From Gallionellaceae bacterium (GTDB taxonomy: Bacteria > Pseudomonadota > Gammaproteobacteria > Burkholderiales > Gallionellaceae): a stretch of 10,071 bases of DNA. The translations under genes and the position numbers were made by a program. The DNA is taken from contig CANFCA010000020.1 in NCBI GenBank assembly GCA_947445045.1, positions 1 through 10,071 of the forward strand. The letters are read 5' to 3'. Positions 1-8,468 of the stretch are shown here, in pieces. Numbering within the stretch: the stretch's first letter is position 1; every line of letters starts with the position of its first letter. Below the pieces are notes generated by a model, which was not told the DNA's origin, did not search any database, and was given only the letters and a program-made list of their open reading frames with translations.

Positions 1-185
1 AACAAGAAAAAGAAAGTGCGCAAAAAATTGAAGTGGAGTGGGGGCAATTGCAGTTAGAACAAAGCACATTGGCAACCTTAGCGCGCATCGAAAAAATTGC
101 ATCACAACGGTTACAAATGCAGCTGCCCAAAAGCGGACAAGTGCAATACATACGATTAGAACCTAAAGATAACGCCGAAAAATAA
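1..185 (+). CDS. ftsL: Cell division protein FtsL, C-terminal part (5' end outside window)
   Basis: The first complete codon is at position 3, and 60 codons run to the TAA at 183-185. The visible tail contains EVEWGQLQLEQSTLATLARI followed by EKIASQRLQMQLPK. This is the conserved periplasmic end of FtsL: an acidic-Trp-Gly/Arg segment, then a heptad-like Leu/Ile pattern (coiled coil), then the LQMQ motif also seen in the E. coli protein. FtsL is a small bitopic inner-membrane protein that pairs with FtsB and FtsQ and relays the activation signal to FtsW-FtsI at the septum. Its short cytoplasmic N-terminus and transmembrane helix lie upstream of the window. Position directly before ftsI is the expected dcw order and supports the call. 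Only the family identity is inferred here; the full length cannot be judged. Confidence 0.93.
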   Translation, partial: QEKESAQKIEVEWGQLQLEQSTLATLARIEKIASQRLQMQLPKSGQVQYIRLEPKDNAEK

Positions 186-187
186 AT

Positions 188-1918
188 ATGAATTATGCAG
201 CTAGCGTCAATCAAAATATCACGGTGAAATTGCCGGGATGGCGCGCCACGTTGTTATTTTCAATGTTGTTATTGGGATTGGCTGGTTTGGTAGGACGCGG
301 TGTTTTTTTGCAGGGCATACATAACGACTTCCTGCAGAAAAAAGGCAATGCACGTTACAGTCGTGTGATTGAAGTCAACGCCCATCGCGGCATGATTACA
401 GACCGGAACGATGCGCCATTGGCGGTTAGCACGCCAGTTGAGTCAGTCTGGGCAAGCCCATCTGATGTTGAGGTGACGAGCGGTCAAATCAAAAAATTAG
501 CGCAAATTCTTGGCTTGAGTGCGGAAGAAGTGAAAGCTAAATTGACGGATGAGACACGAGATTTTGTCTATCTCAAACGTCAACTCCCACCCGATCAAGC
601 TGAGAAAGTGGTCGGCCTTAATCTTTCAGGTGTTTCCCTGAAGCGCGAATATCGTCGCTATTATCCGACGGGCGAAGAGGCAGCGCAGACGCTCGGATTC
701 ACGGGGCAAGACGACAATGGTCAAGAAGGTTTAGAGCTGTCATTGCAGCAGCAGTTGGCTGGGAAGGTCGGCAGTCAGCGAGTTATTAAAGATAATCACG
801 GGCATATCGTTGAGGACGCAGGTAGTTTGCATGCGCCTAAGCCGGGTGGGAACATTGCCCTAAGTTTGGACAGCAATGTGCAGCATTTGGCGTATCGCGA
901 ATTAGAAAACGCAGTGAAGTCGAATCATGCTAAAGCTGGTGCTGTGGTGGTGTTGGACGCACGCACGGGCGAGGTATTGGCGCTCGCCAATTACCCTGGC
1001 TACAACCCAAATAATCGCGCCAAAATTAACATCCAATCCATGCGAAATCGTGCGGTTGCAGACTTGTTTGAACCTGGCTCAACGATGAAGCCATTTACCG
1101 TTGCTACTGCTATTGAGGCTGGCAAAGTAAAGCCAAACACGCTCATTAATACCGAGCATGGCACGTATAAAGTTGGAAATCGTGTCATTCATGATTCTCA
1201 TCCCGAAAGCATGCTTACTGTGGCACAGGTAATTCAGAAATCCAGCAACGTAGGCGCGGCAAAAATGGCGTTGTCATTGAAGCCGGAGCTGATGTGGCAG
1301 AGCCTTTCGGATAGTGGATTTGGCGCACAAACTGGCAGCAATTTTCCCGGTGAGGCGAGCGGGAAATTGCGTGATCCAAAAACTTGGCAGCCCATCGAGC
1401 AAGCTACCATGTCTTATGGTCATGGCATCTCGGTCAACCTGCTGCAATTGGCTCGGTCATACACTATCTTCGCCAATGGTGGTGAATTGAAGCCAATTTC
1501 AATGTTGAAATTGACCGAGCCGGTGGTGGGTAAAAAAATATTTTCCGAGCGTACCGCGAATGTTATGCGTGACATGCTGGAATCGGTAGTGAATGTCGAA
1601 GGCACTGCACCGCTGGCGCAAGTGGCGGGTTATCGTGTGGCAGGAAAAACGGGCACAGCACATAAGCTCGAAGGCGGCCATTACGTGAATAAATACGTGG
1701 CTTCGTTTGTGGGTTTCGCACCTGTTTCGCATCCGCGTCTCATTGTGGCAGTGATGATAGATGAACCCAATAATGGCCCGTATTACGGTGGTCTAGTGGC
1801 TGCGCCTGTATTTAGTAAAGTGACCGCCGCCGCCTTGCAAGAGCTCAACGAGCCGCATGATGCACCGCTGGATAACGTGATTGCACCACCCGCAGAAGTT
1901 ATTCAAGAGGAAGTTTGA
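188..1918 (+). CDS. ftsI: Peptidoglycan D,D-transpeptidase FtsI (penicillin-binding protein 3)
   Basis: FtsI is a class B penicillin-binding protein that cross-links septal peptidoglycan in the periplasm as partner of FtsW. The 576-residue length is normal for the family (E. coli 588). A short cytoplasmic N-terminus is followed by one membrane helix at about residues 20-41. The pedestal domain opens with HRGMITDRND at 66-75; the usual Gly of the DRNG motif is Asp here. All three active-site motifs are intact: S298-T-M-K301 (nucleophile Ser298), S352-S-N354 and K487-T-G489. ATG 188 is the only plausible start, because an in-frame TAA lies at 170-172 and no start codon lies between. No Shine-Dalgarno is visible in the AT-rich bases before it, and ftsL ends 2 bases upstream, so coupling to ftsL translation is likely. 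The gene overlaps murE by one base. Confidence 0.98.
   Translation: MNYAASVNQNITVKLPGWRATLLFSMLLLGLAGLVGRGVFLQGIHNDFLQKKGNARYSRVIEVNAHRGMITDRNDAPLAVSTPVESVWASPSDVEVTSGQIKKLAQILGLSAEEVKAKLTDETRDFVYLKRQLPPDQAEKVVGLNLSGVSLKREYRRYYPTGEEAAQTLGFTGQDDNGQEGLELSLQQQLAGKVGSQRVIKDNHGHIVEDAGSLHAPKPGGNIALSLDSNVQHLAYRELENAVKSNHAKAGAVVVLDARTGEVLALANYPGYNPNNRAKINIQSMRNRAVADLFEPGSTMKPFTVATAIEAGKVKPNTLINTEHGTYKVGNRVIHDSHPESMLTVAQVIQKSSNVGAAKMALSLKPELMWQSLSDSGFGAQTGSNFPGEASGKLRDPKTWQPIEQATMSYGHGISVNLLQLARSYTIFANGGELKPISMLKLTEPVVGKKIFSERTANVMRDMLESVVNVEGTAPLAQVAGYRVAGKTGTAHKLEGGHYVNKYVASFVGFAPVSHPRLIVAVMIDEPNNGPYYGGLVAAPVFSKVTAAALQELNEPHDAPLDNVIAPPAEVIQEEV
1905..1911 (+). promoter_or_regulatory. Ribosome binding site of murE
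   Basis: AAGAGGA ends 6 bases before ATG 1918. It sits inside the last codons of ftsI. The spacing favours ATG 1918 over the in-frame TTG at 1915, which would leave only 3 bases. Confidence 0.8.
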
Positions 1919-3426
1919 TGACGACTTCGCAAATTTCTCTTGAAGAGCAATTGAAATCGCTAGGCGTAAAAATCGCGCGTTTGGTAACAGACAGTCGCGC
2001 CGTGCAGGCGGGTGATACTTTCGTCGCCTATCCGGGTGAAAAGTTGGATGGTCGGCAGTTCATTGCGCAAGCGATTGCACAAGGAGCGAATGCGGTGATT
2101 TGGGAATTACAACATTTCGTTTGGAACGCCGAATGGGAATTACCGAATTTTGGGGTGAAAAATTTACGCGATACAGCCGGTTGGATTGCGAATGATGTGT
2201 ATGGCGCGCCGTCTCAAAAATTGCAGATGATCGGCATCACGGGTACCAACGGGAAAACCTCTACGGCGCACTGGATAGCGCAAGCATTGAACGCTGCCAA
2301 GAAACCCTGCGCATTAATCGGCACGCTGGGAAATGGCTTCGTTACAGGCTTGCAGCCTAGTGCCAATACCACCCCTGATGCGATTCATGTGCATGCGTTG
2401 CTTGCTGAATACCTGAGTCATGGCGCGCAAGCGGTCGCGATGGAAGTATCTTCGCATGCATTGTCGCAAGGACGCGTAAACGGCGTTAATTTTGATGTGG
2501 CGTTGCTAACTAATCTAAGTCGCGATCATCTCGATTATCACGGCGATATGAAAAATTATGCAGGCAGCAAACGCAAACTATTTCAGTGGGATCAATTGAA
2601 ATATGCTGTGCTGAATTTTGATGATGAGTTTGGCGTGGAGTTAGCCGAGCAGTTGTTAGATGCGTCGGTAGAGGTGGTGGGCTACGGCTTGAGTGATCCA
2701 GCACTAAGACACGCCGAGCGATTGGGCTTGCGCATGGTTTATGGTCACGTCACTGAAATGAACGGGCAGGGATTGCGTTTGGAGATTCATTCAAGCTGGG
2801 GAGCAGCACAGTTAAGCAGCGGGCTAATCGGACGATTCAACGCAGCGAATTTATTGGGTGCACTAGCGGTATTGTTGGTGAGCGAAGTGAGTTTGAGTGA
2901 TGCGGTATTGTCATTGGGTGACATGCAAGCCGTTGCAGGGCGTATGCAGCGACTTGGTAATGCGCAACAACCGACAGTGGTTGTTGACTATGCGCACACA
3001 CCGGATGCGCTGGAAAAGGTGTTGTTAACGTTGCGTGAAATTGATACGACAAAATCTGCCAAATTGATTTGTGTGTTTGGTTGCGGTGGAGATCGTGATC
3101 GCGGCAAGCGCGCCATGATGGGATTGGTCGCTGAGAAATTCTCAGATCATTGTATCGTCACAAGTGACAATCCGCGCAGTGAAAACCCTCAGCACATCAT
3201 TGACGAAGTGATGGGTGGGATGAGTGGAAATAATCATGAGATTGTTCTTGATCGTACTGCCGCAATAGCACGTGCGATAAGCCTTGCAGCGCAATGCGAT
3301 ACGATACTGGTGGCGGGTAAGGGGCATGAAAATTACCAGGAAATCAGCGGCGTTAAACATGCTTTTAGTGATGTGCTGGTTGCGCAGCAAGCCTTAAAAA
3401 ATTGGATGCCAGAGGTGCGTGCATGA
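1918..3426 (+). CDS. murE: UDP-N-acetylmuramoyl-L-alanyl-D-glutamate--2,6-diaminopimelate ligase MurE
   Basis: MurE is a cytoplasmic ATP-dependent ligase that adds the third stem-peptide residue to UDP-MurNAc-L-Ala-D-Glu. The 502 residues from ATG 1918 match the family size (E. coli 495). The N-terminal UDP-binding domain carries VTDSRAVQAGDTFVA (residues ~22-36). The ATP-binding loop TGTNGKTS has Gly109, Lys113 and Thr114. Lys218 in YAGSK aligns with the carbamylated Lys of E. coli MurE. GCGGDRDRGKR and GKGHENYQ mark the C-terminal half. D417-N-P-R420 is the signature for meso-DAP, as opposed to L-Lys, so the substrate is predicted to be meso-DAP. The start follows from the Shine-Dalgarno at 1905-1911. 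The first base is shared with the ftsI stop (TGATG) and the end overlaps murF by ATGA, so translational coupling on both sides is likely. Confidence 0.98.
   Translation: MTTSQISLEEQLKSLGVKIARLVTDSRAVQAGDTFVAYPGEKLDGRQFIAQAIAQGANAVIWELQHFVWNAEWELPNFGVKNLRDTAGWIANDVYGAPSQKLQMIGITGTNGKTSTAHWIAQALNAAKKPCALIGTLGNGFVTGLQPSANTTPDAIHVHALLAEYLSHGAQAVAMEVSSHALSQGRVNGVNFDVALLTNLSRDHLDYHGDMKNYAGSKRKLFQWDQLKYAVLNFDDEFGVELAEQLLDASVEVVGYGLSDPALRHAERLGLRMVYGHVTEMNGQGLRLEIHSSWGAAQLSSGLIGRFNAANLLGALAVLLVSEVSLSDAVLSLGDMQAVAGRMQRLGNAQQPTVVVDYAHTPDALEKVLLTLREIDTTKSAKLICVFGCGGDRDRGKRAMMGLVAEKFSDHCIVTSDNPRSENPQHIIDEVMGGMSGNNHEIVLDRTAAIARAISLAAQCDTILVAGKGHENYQEISGVKHAFSDVLVAQQALKNWMPEVRA
3411..3416 (+). promoter_or_regulatory. 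Ribosome binding site of murF
   Basis: AGAGGT lies 6 bases before ATG 3423 and 9 bases before a second ATG at 3426. Both starts are usable. The first is preferred because it forms the ATGA stop-start overlap with murE. The in-frame TTG at 3402 lies upstream of this site and is excluded as the start. Confidence 0.7.
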
Positions 3427-4787
3427 TGACGCTGCAACAGGTGGCGCAAGTCCTAAATGGCCGCCTTGTAGGTAAAAACCTGCGCATCAAATCCGTATCG
3501 AGTGATAGCCGAAAAATTTCAATTGGAGATTTGTTTATTGCGCTGCGCGGTGAAAATTTTGACGGCTATGGCTTCGTCAATTCCTCCGCACAAAATGGCG
3601 CGGTGGCAGCGTTGGTGAATGTGGATAGCTATCACAATCACGAGATGGATTGCCCGTTGATATTGGTCGATGACACGCGCCTCGCCTTGGGAAAATTGGC
3701 TGCATATTGGCGCAAGCAATTTGAGATACCGTTGGTGGCGATTACAGGCAGTAATGGCAAGACTACGGTGAAGGAAATGTTGGCGAGCATTCTACGGTTG
3801 GCGGCAGGAAGTGACGATGCATTGCTCGCGACTAAAGGTAATTTCAATAACGACATTGGCATGCCGTTAACGCTGTTGAGATTGAATGCGCAACATCGCT
3901 ATGCCGTCATCGAAATGGGCATGAATCACTTTGGTGAGATTGATTATTTGACGCGCATTGCCGCGCCGAATGTTGCGTTGATAAACAACGCAAGTGGCGC
4001 GCATTTACAGGGACTTGGCTCGGTTGAGGCGGTGGCACAAGCCAAGGCTGAAATATTTAACGGCTTGCAAGATTATGGAATGGCTATCATCAATGTTGAT
4101 GATGACTTTGCACCACTGTGGCGCACGCAGGCAGGTGCAAATGAGTTGCTGGAGTTCGGTCTAAATTCTCAAGCAGATGTAACTGCAACGTGGCAGCCAA
4201 ATGACTTTGGTTTACGTATGGATGTAACTACGCCGGTGGGAACATTCGTTGCCAATTTACAAGTACCTGGTGAACATAATGTCCGCAATGCGCTTGCCGC
4301 AACGGCTGCAGCCATAGCACTCAATATTTCTTTGGAGACTATTGCCGCAGGATTGGAAAATTTTAGCGGTGTTGCGGGGCGCTTGCAGCGCAGTGTCGGT
4401 AAACATGGGGCAACTATTATTGACGATACCTACAACGCTAATCCGGCTTCATTACGTGCGGCAATTAAGGTGCTGGCACAAACCACAGGCAAGCATGTTT
4501 TGGTATTGGGTGACATGGGCGAGCTAGGCGACGATGCCGCAATGCTCCATACCGAGGCAGGTGGAGAAGCGCGCCATGCCGGCATTGAACGGTTATTGGC
4601 ACTCGGCGATTTAAGTCGCAATGCCGTGCGCGAATTTGGTAAGGGCGCGCAACATTTTGAGCGCATCGAAGATTTGCAAAACACATTAGATAAAGAGTTG
4701 GATGCGAGTACCACTGTGTTGGTGAAGGGTTCACGCTTTATGAAGATGGAACGCGTCGTGCAGTTTTGCACCGCTGGAGAACAATAA
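3423..4787 (+). CDS. murF: UDP-N-acetylmuramoyl-tripeptide--D-alanyl-D-alanine ligase MurF
   Basis: MurF joins the D-Ala-D-Ala dipeptide to UDP-MurNAc-tripeptide in the cytoplasm, completing the pentapeptide precursor. The protein is 454 residues from ATG 3423 (E. coli 452). The N-terminal substrate domain has [18 protein letters not shown]. The Mur ligase central domain has ITGSNGKTT with Gly109, Lys113 and Thr114, then KGNFNNDIG at 138-146 and [10 protein letters not shown] at 164-173. The C-terminal domain has [16 protein letters not shown] at 334-341, LGDMGELGD and [12 protein letters not shown] near the end. GNFNND and DTYNANP separate MurF from MurC, MurD and MurE. ATG 3426, one codon later, is an alternative start that would remove a single Met. 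The stop shares one base with the mraY start (TAATG). Confidence 0.98.
   Translation: MMTLQQVAQVLNGRLVGKNLRIKSVSSDSRKISIGDLFIALRGENFDGYGFVNSSAQNGAVAALVNVDSYHNHEMDCPLILVDDTRLALGKLAAYWRKQFEIPLVAITGSNGKTTVKEMLASILRLAAGSDDALLATKGNFNNDIGMPLTLLRLNAQHRYAVIEMGMNHFGEIDYLTRIAAPNVALINNASGAHLQGLGSVEAVAQAKAEIFNGLQDYGMAIINVDDDFAPLWRTQAGANELLEFGLNSQADVTATWQPNDFGLRMDVTTPVGTFVANLQVPGEHNVRNALAATAAAIALNISLETIAAGLENFSGVAGRLQRSVGKHGATIIDDTYNANPASLRAAIKVLAQTTGKHVLVLGDMGELGDDAAMLHTEAGGEARHAGIERLLALGDLSRNAVREFGKGAQHFERIEDLQNTLDKELDASTTVLVKGSRFMKMERVVQFCTAGEQ
4776..4780 (+). promoter_or_regulatory. Ribosome binding site of mraY
   Basis: GGAGA ends 6 bases before ATG 4787 and lies in the last codons of murF. It selects ATG 4787 over the in-frame TTG at 4766, which would prepend seven residues (MHRWRTI) that are not part of the MraY family N-terminus. 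Confidence 0.75.
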
Positions 4788-5890
4788 TGCTGCTCGCACT
4801 CGCTCATTGGCTGTCATTGGATGTACGCACTTTCAGCGTATTCAACTACATCACATTACGCGCGGTATTGGCGGCAATGACGGCATTGGTTATCTCATTT
4901 ATGTTGGGCCCGTGGACAATACGCAAATTGGCTGCCATGAAGATTGGGCAATCCGTGCGCACGGATGGTCCCCAGACGCATCTGGTCAAAGCGGGTACGC
5001 CCACTATGGGTGGCGTGCTTATCTTGATGTCGGTAGCCATCACCACGTTGTTGTGGGGCGATCTTTCAAATGCGTATATCTGGGTGGTGCTGTTCACGAC
5101 ATTAGGGGTGGGGGCAATCGGTTGGGTAGATGACTATCGCAAAGTGGTGCATCGAAACCCGGATGGTTTGTCAGCAAGGGCAAAAATGTTTTGGCAATCG
5201 CTCATTGCGTTGAGTGTAGGTTTCTTTTTGTGGCATCACGCCACACTGCCTGCGCATACCGAATTCATCGTGCCTTTCTTTAAACATCTGGTTATTCCGC
5301 TCGGCATGGTTGGCTTTATTGTGATGGTCTATTTAGTCATCGTGGGTACGAGTAACGCTGTAAATCTCACCGATGGTTTAGATGGTTTGGCGATTATGCC
5401 GACCGTGATGGTGGCGAGTGCACTAGCAATTTTTGCTTATGTGGCGGGGCATGCTGAATTCTCCAAATACTTGGCCGAACCTGCGATACCGGGCGCGGGT
5501 GAATTGGCGGTGTTCTGCGCAGCAATCGCCGGGGCGGGTTTGGCTTTTCTGTGGTTCAACGCGTACCCCGCTGAAGTATTTATGGGTGATGTTGGCGCAT
5601 TGGCATTAGGCGCGGCACTGGGAACGGTGGCGGTCATCATCCGTCAAGAGTTGGTGTTGTTCATCATGGGTGGCGTGTTTGTGGTCGAAGCTGTGTCGGT
5701 GATGTTGCAAGTCACTTATTTCAAATATACCAAGCGACGATTCGGTAAGGGCGAACGTATTTTGCTGATGGCACCTTTGCATCATCACTTCGAGCAGAAG
5801 GGGTGGAAGGAGACTCAAGTCGTTGTGAGATTTTGGATCATCACCATGCTGTTGGTGCTGATTGGTTTGGCTACGTTGAAACTTCGATGA
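4787..5890 (+). CDS. mraY: Phospho-N-acetylmuramoyl-pentapeptide-transferase MraY
   Basis: MraY is a polytopic inner-membrane enzyme that transfers phospho-MurNAc-pentapeptide from UDP to undecaprenyl phosphate, forming lipid I. The 367 residues compare with 360 in E. coli. The N-terminus [12 protein letters not shown] and [10 protein letters not shown] are typical of the family, particularly of betaproteobacteria as I recall them. Between hydrophobic helices the cytoplasmic loops keep the active-site motifs: GTPTMGG, D115-D116-Y117 in WVDDYRKV (same numbering as E. coli), [10 protein letters not shown] with Asp196 and Asp199, MGDVG with Asp268, and the H332-H333-H334 segment in [12 protein letters not shown]. 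It lies between murF and murD, as expected in dcw clusters. It overlaps murF by one base and murD by four. Confidence 0.98.
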   Translation: MLLALAHWLSLDVRTFSVFNYITLRAVLAAMTALVISFMLGPWTIRKLAAMKIGQSVRTDGPQTHLVKAGTPTMGGVLILMSVAITTLLWGDLSNAYIWVVLFTTLGVGAIGWVDDYRKVVHRNPDGLSARAKMFWQSLIALSVGFFLWHHATLPAHTEFIVPFFKHLVIPLGMVGFIVMVYLVIVGTSNAVNLTDGLDGLAIMPTVMVASALAIFAYVAGHAEFSKYLAEPAIPGAGELAVFCAAIAGAGLAFLWFNAYPAEVFMGDVGALALGAALGTVAVIIRQELVLFIMGGVFVVEAVSVMLQVTYFKYTKRRFGKGERILLMAPLHHHFEQKGWKETQVVVRFWIITMLLVLIGLATLKLR

Positions 5891-7317
5891 ACGCACATCA
5901 AAACAAATCGGTGTTGGTGCTCGGTCTTGGTGAGACGGGACTATCTATGGTGCGCTGGTTAAGCACGCAGAATGCCAGTTTGCGCGTTGCGGATAGTCGC
6001 AATGCGCCACCGAGTCTGAATGAAGTGGGTCGTTATGTCGCAGCCGAACAGATTTTCTGCGGTAACTTTACCGATGCCCTGTTCGATGGCATCGAGTTAA
6101 TTGCCATCAGTCCTGGCGTGCCATTGCGTGATCCTGCTGTGGCAAGAGCGATTGAACGTGGCGTTGAAGTGGTCGGTGATATTGAGTTGTTCGCGCAATC
6201 CTTGCCAAAAAAAAATCGCCCCCACATTCTCGCCATTACAGGCTCAAACGGTAAGACCACTGTGACCAGCATGATGGAACATTTATGTAAGGCTGCAGGC
6301 AAAGATGCGGTAGCCGCAGGCAATATTTCTCCAGCGGTATTGGACGTGGTGTTAGAGCGGGGCGTGAATCAACCTGAAGTATGGGTGTTAGAGCTGTCCA
6401 GCTTCCAACTGGAAACCACGTCCAGTCTAAATGCGGATGCCGCCACTGTACTCAATATCAGCGAAGATCATCTGGATCGTTATACAGATCTTGATGAATA
6501 CAGCGCAACTAAAGCGCGAATTTTGTCTGGGTGTAGCGTGCAAGTATTAAATCGTGATGACGCGCGTAGCTTGAGTATGGCGCGACCAGAATGCAAAACC
6601 ATTACCTTTGGCTTGAATGCGCCCTTTAATGAAATTGATTTTGGTATCGCAAAATTCGATGAAGAAATTTGGTTGATGCAAGGTAAGCAGCGTTTGCTTA
6701 AAGCCAGCGAGTTGCAAATTTTCGGTTTACACAATGTCGCGAATGCTTTGGCAGCATTGGCGTTGGGGCGCGCGATTGAGTTCCCGATGGCAACTTTGCT
6801 GAATGCGCTGCGTAGTTTTAAAGGATTGCCGCATCGCGTGGAACGTGTTGCGGTCATCAATGAGGTGACCTATTACGACGACTCCAAGGGAACCAATGTT
6901 GGCGCAACGGTCGCTGCGCTAGAAGGTATGGGCTGCAAGGCGGTGCTGATTGCAGGTGGAGAAGGTAAAGGGCAGGACTTTACGCCGCTCAAAAAAGCGA
7001 CAGCTAAGCATGCCCGTGCGGTGGTGTTGATTGGCCGCGATGCGCCGCTAATCGCCGCCGCTTTGGGTGGCAGTGGCGTATTTGTTGTGTATGCACAAGA
7101 TATGAGTGATGCCGTGCAACAAGCTGCGCTGTTGGCAGAAAAGGGCGATGCGGTGTTGTTGTCGCCTGCGTGTGCGAGCTTCGACATGTTCCGCAATTAC
7201 GAACATCGCGCGGAAGTTTTTGTGCAAGCTGTAAATGCGCTCAATCAACAAGCTACCTCATTTTTGTTAGGTGACGAAGGTGCGGAATCGAGTAAGGACA
7301 GCGCATGGTTTCATTAG
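5887..7317 (+). CDS. murD: UDP-N-acetylmuramoyl-L-alanine--D-glutamate ligase MurD
   Basis: MurD is a cytoplasmic ATP-dependent ligase that adds D-Glu to UDP-MurNAc-L-Ala. The start at ATG 5887 forms ATGA with the mraY stop and gives the family N-terminus: [18 protein letters not shown], a Rossmann-like UDP-binding domain. The ATP loop TGSNGKTT has Gly119, Lys123 and Thr124. [10 protein letters not shown] begins at Glu169 and is followed by [16 protein letters not shown] at 331-337 corresponds to the NDSKATN substrate motif of E. coli, and [10 protein letters not shown] begins at Ser426. At 476 residues it is longer than E. coli MurD (438). About 24 residues at the end (453-476, starting NQQATS) lie beyond the usual last helix and run into ftsW. 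No Shine-Dalgarno is visible in the 20 bases before the start, so initiation probably depends on ribosomes finishing mraY. A run of nine A's occurs at 6207-6215. Confidence 0.97.
   Translation: MNAHQNKSVLVLGLGETGLSMVRWLSTQNASLRVADSRNAPPSLNEVGRYVAAEQIFCGNFTDALFDGIELIAISPGVPLRDPAVARAIERGVEVVGDIELFAQSLPKKNRPHILAITGSNGKTTVTSMMEHLCKAAGKDAVAAGNISPAVLDVVLERGVNQPEVWVLELSSFQLETTSSLNADAATVLNISEDHLDRYTDLDEYSATKARILSGCSVQVLNRDDARSLSMARPECKTITFGLNAPFNEIDFGIAKFDEEIWLMQGKQRLLKASELQIFGLHNVANALAALALGRAIEFPMATLLNALRSFKGLPHRVERVAVINEVTYYDDSKGTNVGATVAALEGMGCKAVLIAGGEGKGQDFTPLKKATAKHARAVVLIGRDAPLIAAALGGSGVFVVYAQDMSDAVQQAALLAEKGDAVLLSPACASFDMFRNYEHRAEVFVQAVNALNQQATSFLLGDEGAESSKDSAWFH
6207..6215 (+). repeat. Homopolymer of nine A within murD
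   Basis: Nine consecutive A's encode the end of Pro plus Lys-Lys-Asn just before the ATP-binding loop of MurD. It is the longest single-base run I noticed in the window. The reading frame is intact through it. Loss of one A would bring a stop at 6263-6265; gain of one A would bring a stop at 6252-6254. Confidence 0.9.
7293..7298 (+). promoter_or_regulatory. Ribosome binding site of ftsW inside murD
   Basis: TAAGGA lies 6 bases before ATG 7305, within the codons for the C-terminal tail of MurD. It supports ATG 7305 as the ftsW start even though this produces a 13-base overlap. Confidence 0.8.
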
Positions 7318-8468
7318 TCAAAACCCGCGCCACACCACCCCAAGCGCAATACGATGAATTGCTCATTTGGGTATTGATCGCATTGCTCTCACTCGGTTTT
7401 GTGATGGTGTATTCGGCATCAATCGCGACTGCCGAGGCGGGTAAATTTACCGGGTATCAGCCCACCTATTACTTGATGCGTCACGGCATATTTATCGCAA
7501 TTGGATTGCTTGCAGGGGTGTTTGCCTTTCAAGTGCCTGTGCAAATGTGGCAAAACTACGCCCTGTATTTTTTCATGGCAGGCGCAGCATTGTTGGTATT
7601 GGTGCTGATTCCGCACATAGGTCGTGAGGTGAATGGGAGTCGGCGCTGGCTGTCGTTATTCGTATTTAATTTACAACCTTCCGAATTGATGAAGTTGTTC
7701 GCGGTGTTGTACGCCGCGGATTACACCGTGCGCAAAGGAAAAATTAAACACTTATTCGTTAAAGCATTTGTGCCGATGTTGGTGGTGATGGTGTTTGTTG
7801 GTGCATTGCTTTTGCAAGAGCCGGACATGGGTGCGTTTGTGGTGATTGTTGCAATCGCATTTTGTACCCTGTGGTTGGGTGGTTTTAATCTTAAGGTGTT
7901 TGCCGCACTGATGGTTGCTTTGCCATTAGCATTTGCCGCGCTAATTTTATCCTCGCCCTATCGTATGCAGCGCGTCATCGGATTTATGGATCCGTGGTCC
8001 GACCCTTACGGTAAAGGTTACCAACTAAGCCACGCGTTGATTGCCTTTGGGCGTGGGGAATGGCTGGGAGTCGGGCTAGGTGGCAGTGTAGAAAAATTGT
8101 TTTATTTGCCTGAAGCGCACACCGATTTTTTGATGGCAGTGATTGCGGAAGAACTGGGATTATTTGGCGTAACCGCTGTGATTGTGTTGTTCGCCATGTT
8201 CGTGTTGCGCGCATTTCACATCGGTCGGCATGCTGCATTTCTGGAGCGCAATTTCTCCGCGTTGGTCGCGCAAGGCATTGGTGTTTGGCTAGGTGTGCAA
8301 GCGATGATTAACATCGGCGTGAACATGGGCATCTTGCCAACCAAAGGATTAACCCTGCCATTTTTGAGCTTTGGCGGTAGCGGCGTGGTGGTGAATTGTG
8401 TTGCTGCTGCGGTGTTGCTGCGGGTTGATTACGAGAATAGAAGGATTGCGCGAGGGATGCCTGTATGA
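7305..8468 (+). CDS. ftsW: Septal peptidoglycan glycosyltransferase FtsW (SEDS family)
   Basis: FtsW is a polytopic inner-membrane SEDS protein that polymerises lipid II into glycan strands at the division site, together with FtsI. The 387 residues show a short cytoplasmic N-terminus, a first helix at about residues 19-39, and many further hydrophobic segments consistent with ten helices. Conserved motifs are [20 protein letters not shown] (Glu172, Asp174), PEAHTDF with Asp274 (equivalent to the catalytic Asp297 of E. coli FtsW), IAEELG, and [15 protein letters not shown] near the end. The dcw position between murD and murG, and the presence of ftsI in the same operon, favour FtsW over the related RodA. 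The start is fixed by the Shine-Dalgarno at 7293-7298. The stop overlaps the murG start as ATGA. Confidence 0.97.
   Translation: MVSLVKTRATPPQAQYDELLIWVLIALLSLGFVMVYSASIATAEAGKFTGYQPTYYLMRHGIFIAIGLLAGVFAFQVPVQMWQNYALYFFMAGAALLVLVLIPHIGREVNGSRRWLSLFVFNLQPSELMKLFAVLYAADYTVRKGKIKHLFVKAFVPMLVVMVFVGALLLQEPDMGAFVVIVAIAFCTLWLGGFNLKVFAALMVALPLAFAALILSSPYRMQRVIGFMDPWSDPYGKGYQLSHALIAFGRGEWLGVGLGGSVEKLFYLPEAHTDFLMAVIAEELGLFGVTAVIVLFAMFVLRAFHIGRHAAFLERNFSALVAQGIGVWLGVQAMINIGVNMGILPTKGLTLPFLSFGGSGVVVNCVAAAVLLRVDYENRRIARGMPV
8452..8457 (+). promoter_or_regulatory. Ribosome binding site of murG
   Basis: GAGGGA lies 7 bases before ATG 8465, within the last codons of ftsW. It supports the ATGA overlap start. 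Confidence 0.75.

Noticed and set aside
542..570. TTGACG resembling a -35 element within ftsI
   Set aside because: The hexamer at the proper 17-base spacing (TGTCTA) is a poor -10, and the match lies inside coding sequence. I found no other convincing sigma-70 pair.
1915..1917. TTG as an alternative murE start one codon upstream of ATG 1918
   Set aside because: It leaves only 3 bases to the Shine-Dalgarno and is the weaker codon. ATG 1918 has ideal spacing.
2984..3012. TTGACT resembling a -35 element within murE
   Set aside because: No -10-like hexamer occurs at the right spacing, and the sequence is explained by conserved codons of MurE (VVDYAHTPD).
4430..4807. 125-codon open frame on the - strand across the end of murF
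   Set aside because: It lies wholly opposite a well-supported murF, has no recognisable domain, and its composition follows from the codon pattern of the sense gene.
4807..5133. 108-codon + strand frame overlapping the first third of mraY
   Set aside because: It is out of frame with the clear MraY motifs and rich in His, Gly and Thr in a way typical of shadow frames. It has no known domain.
5803..5886. Extension of the murD frame 28 codons upstream into mraY
   Set aside because: The added residues have no counterpart in MurD, while ATG 5887 begins exactly at the family N-terminus and forms the common ATGA overlap.
6480..6860. 126-codon open frame on the - strand inside murD
   Set aside because: It is antisense to conserved MurD sequence, with no family motif and no separate transcription signal.
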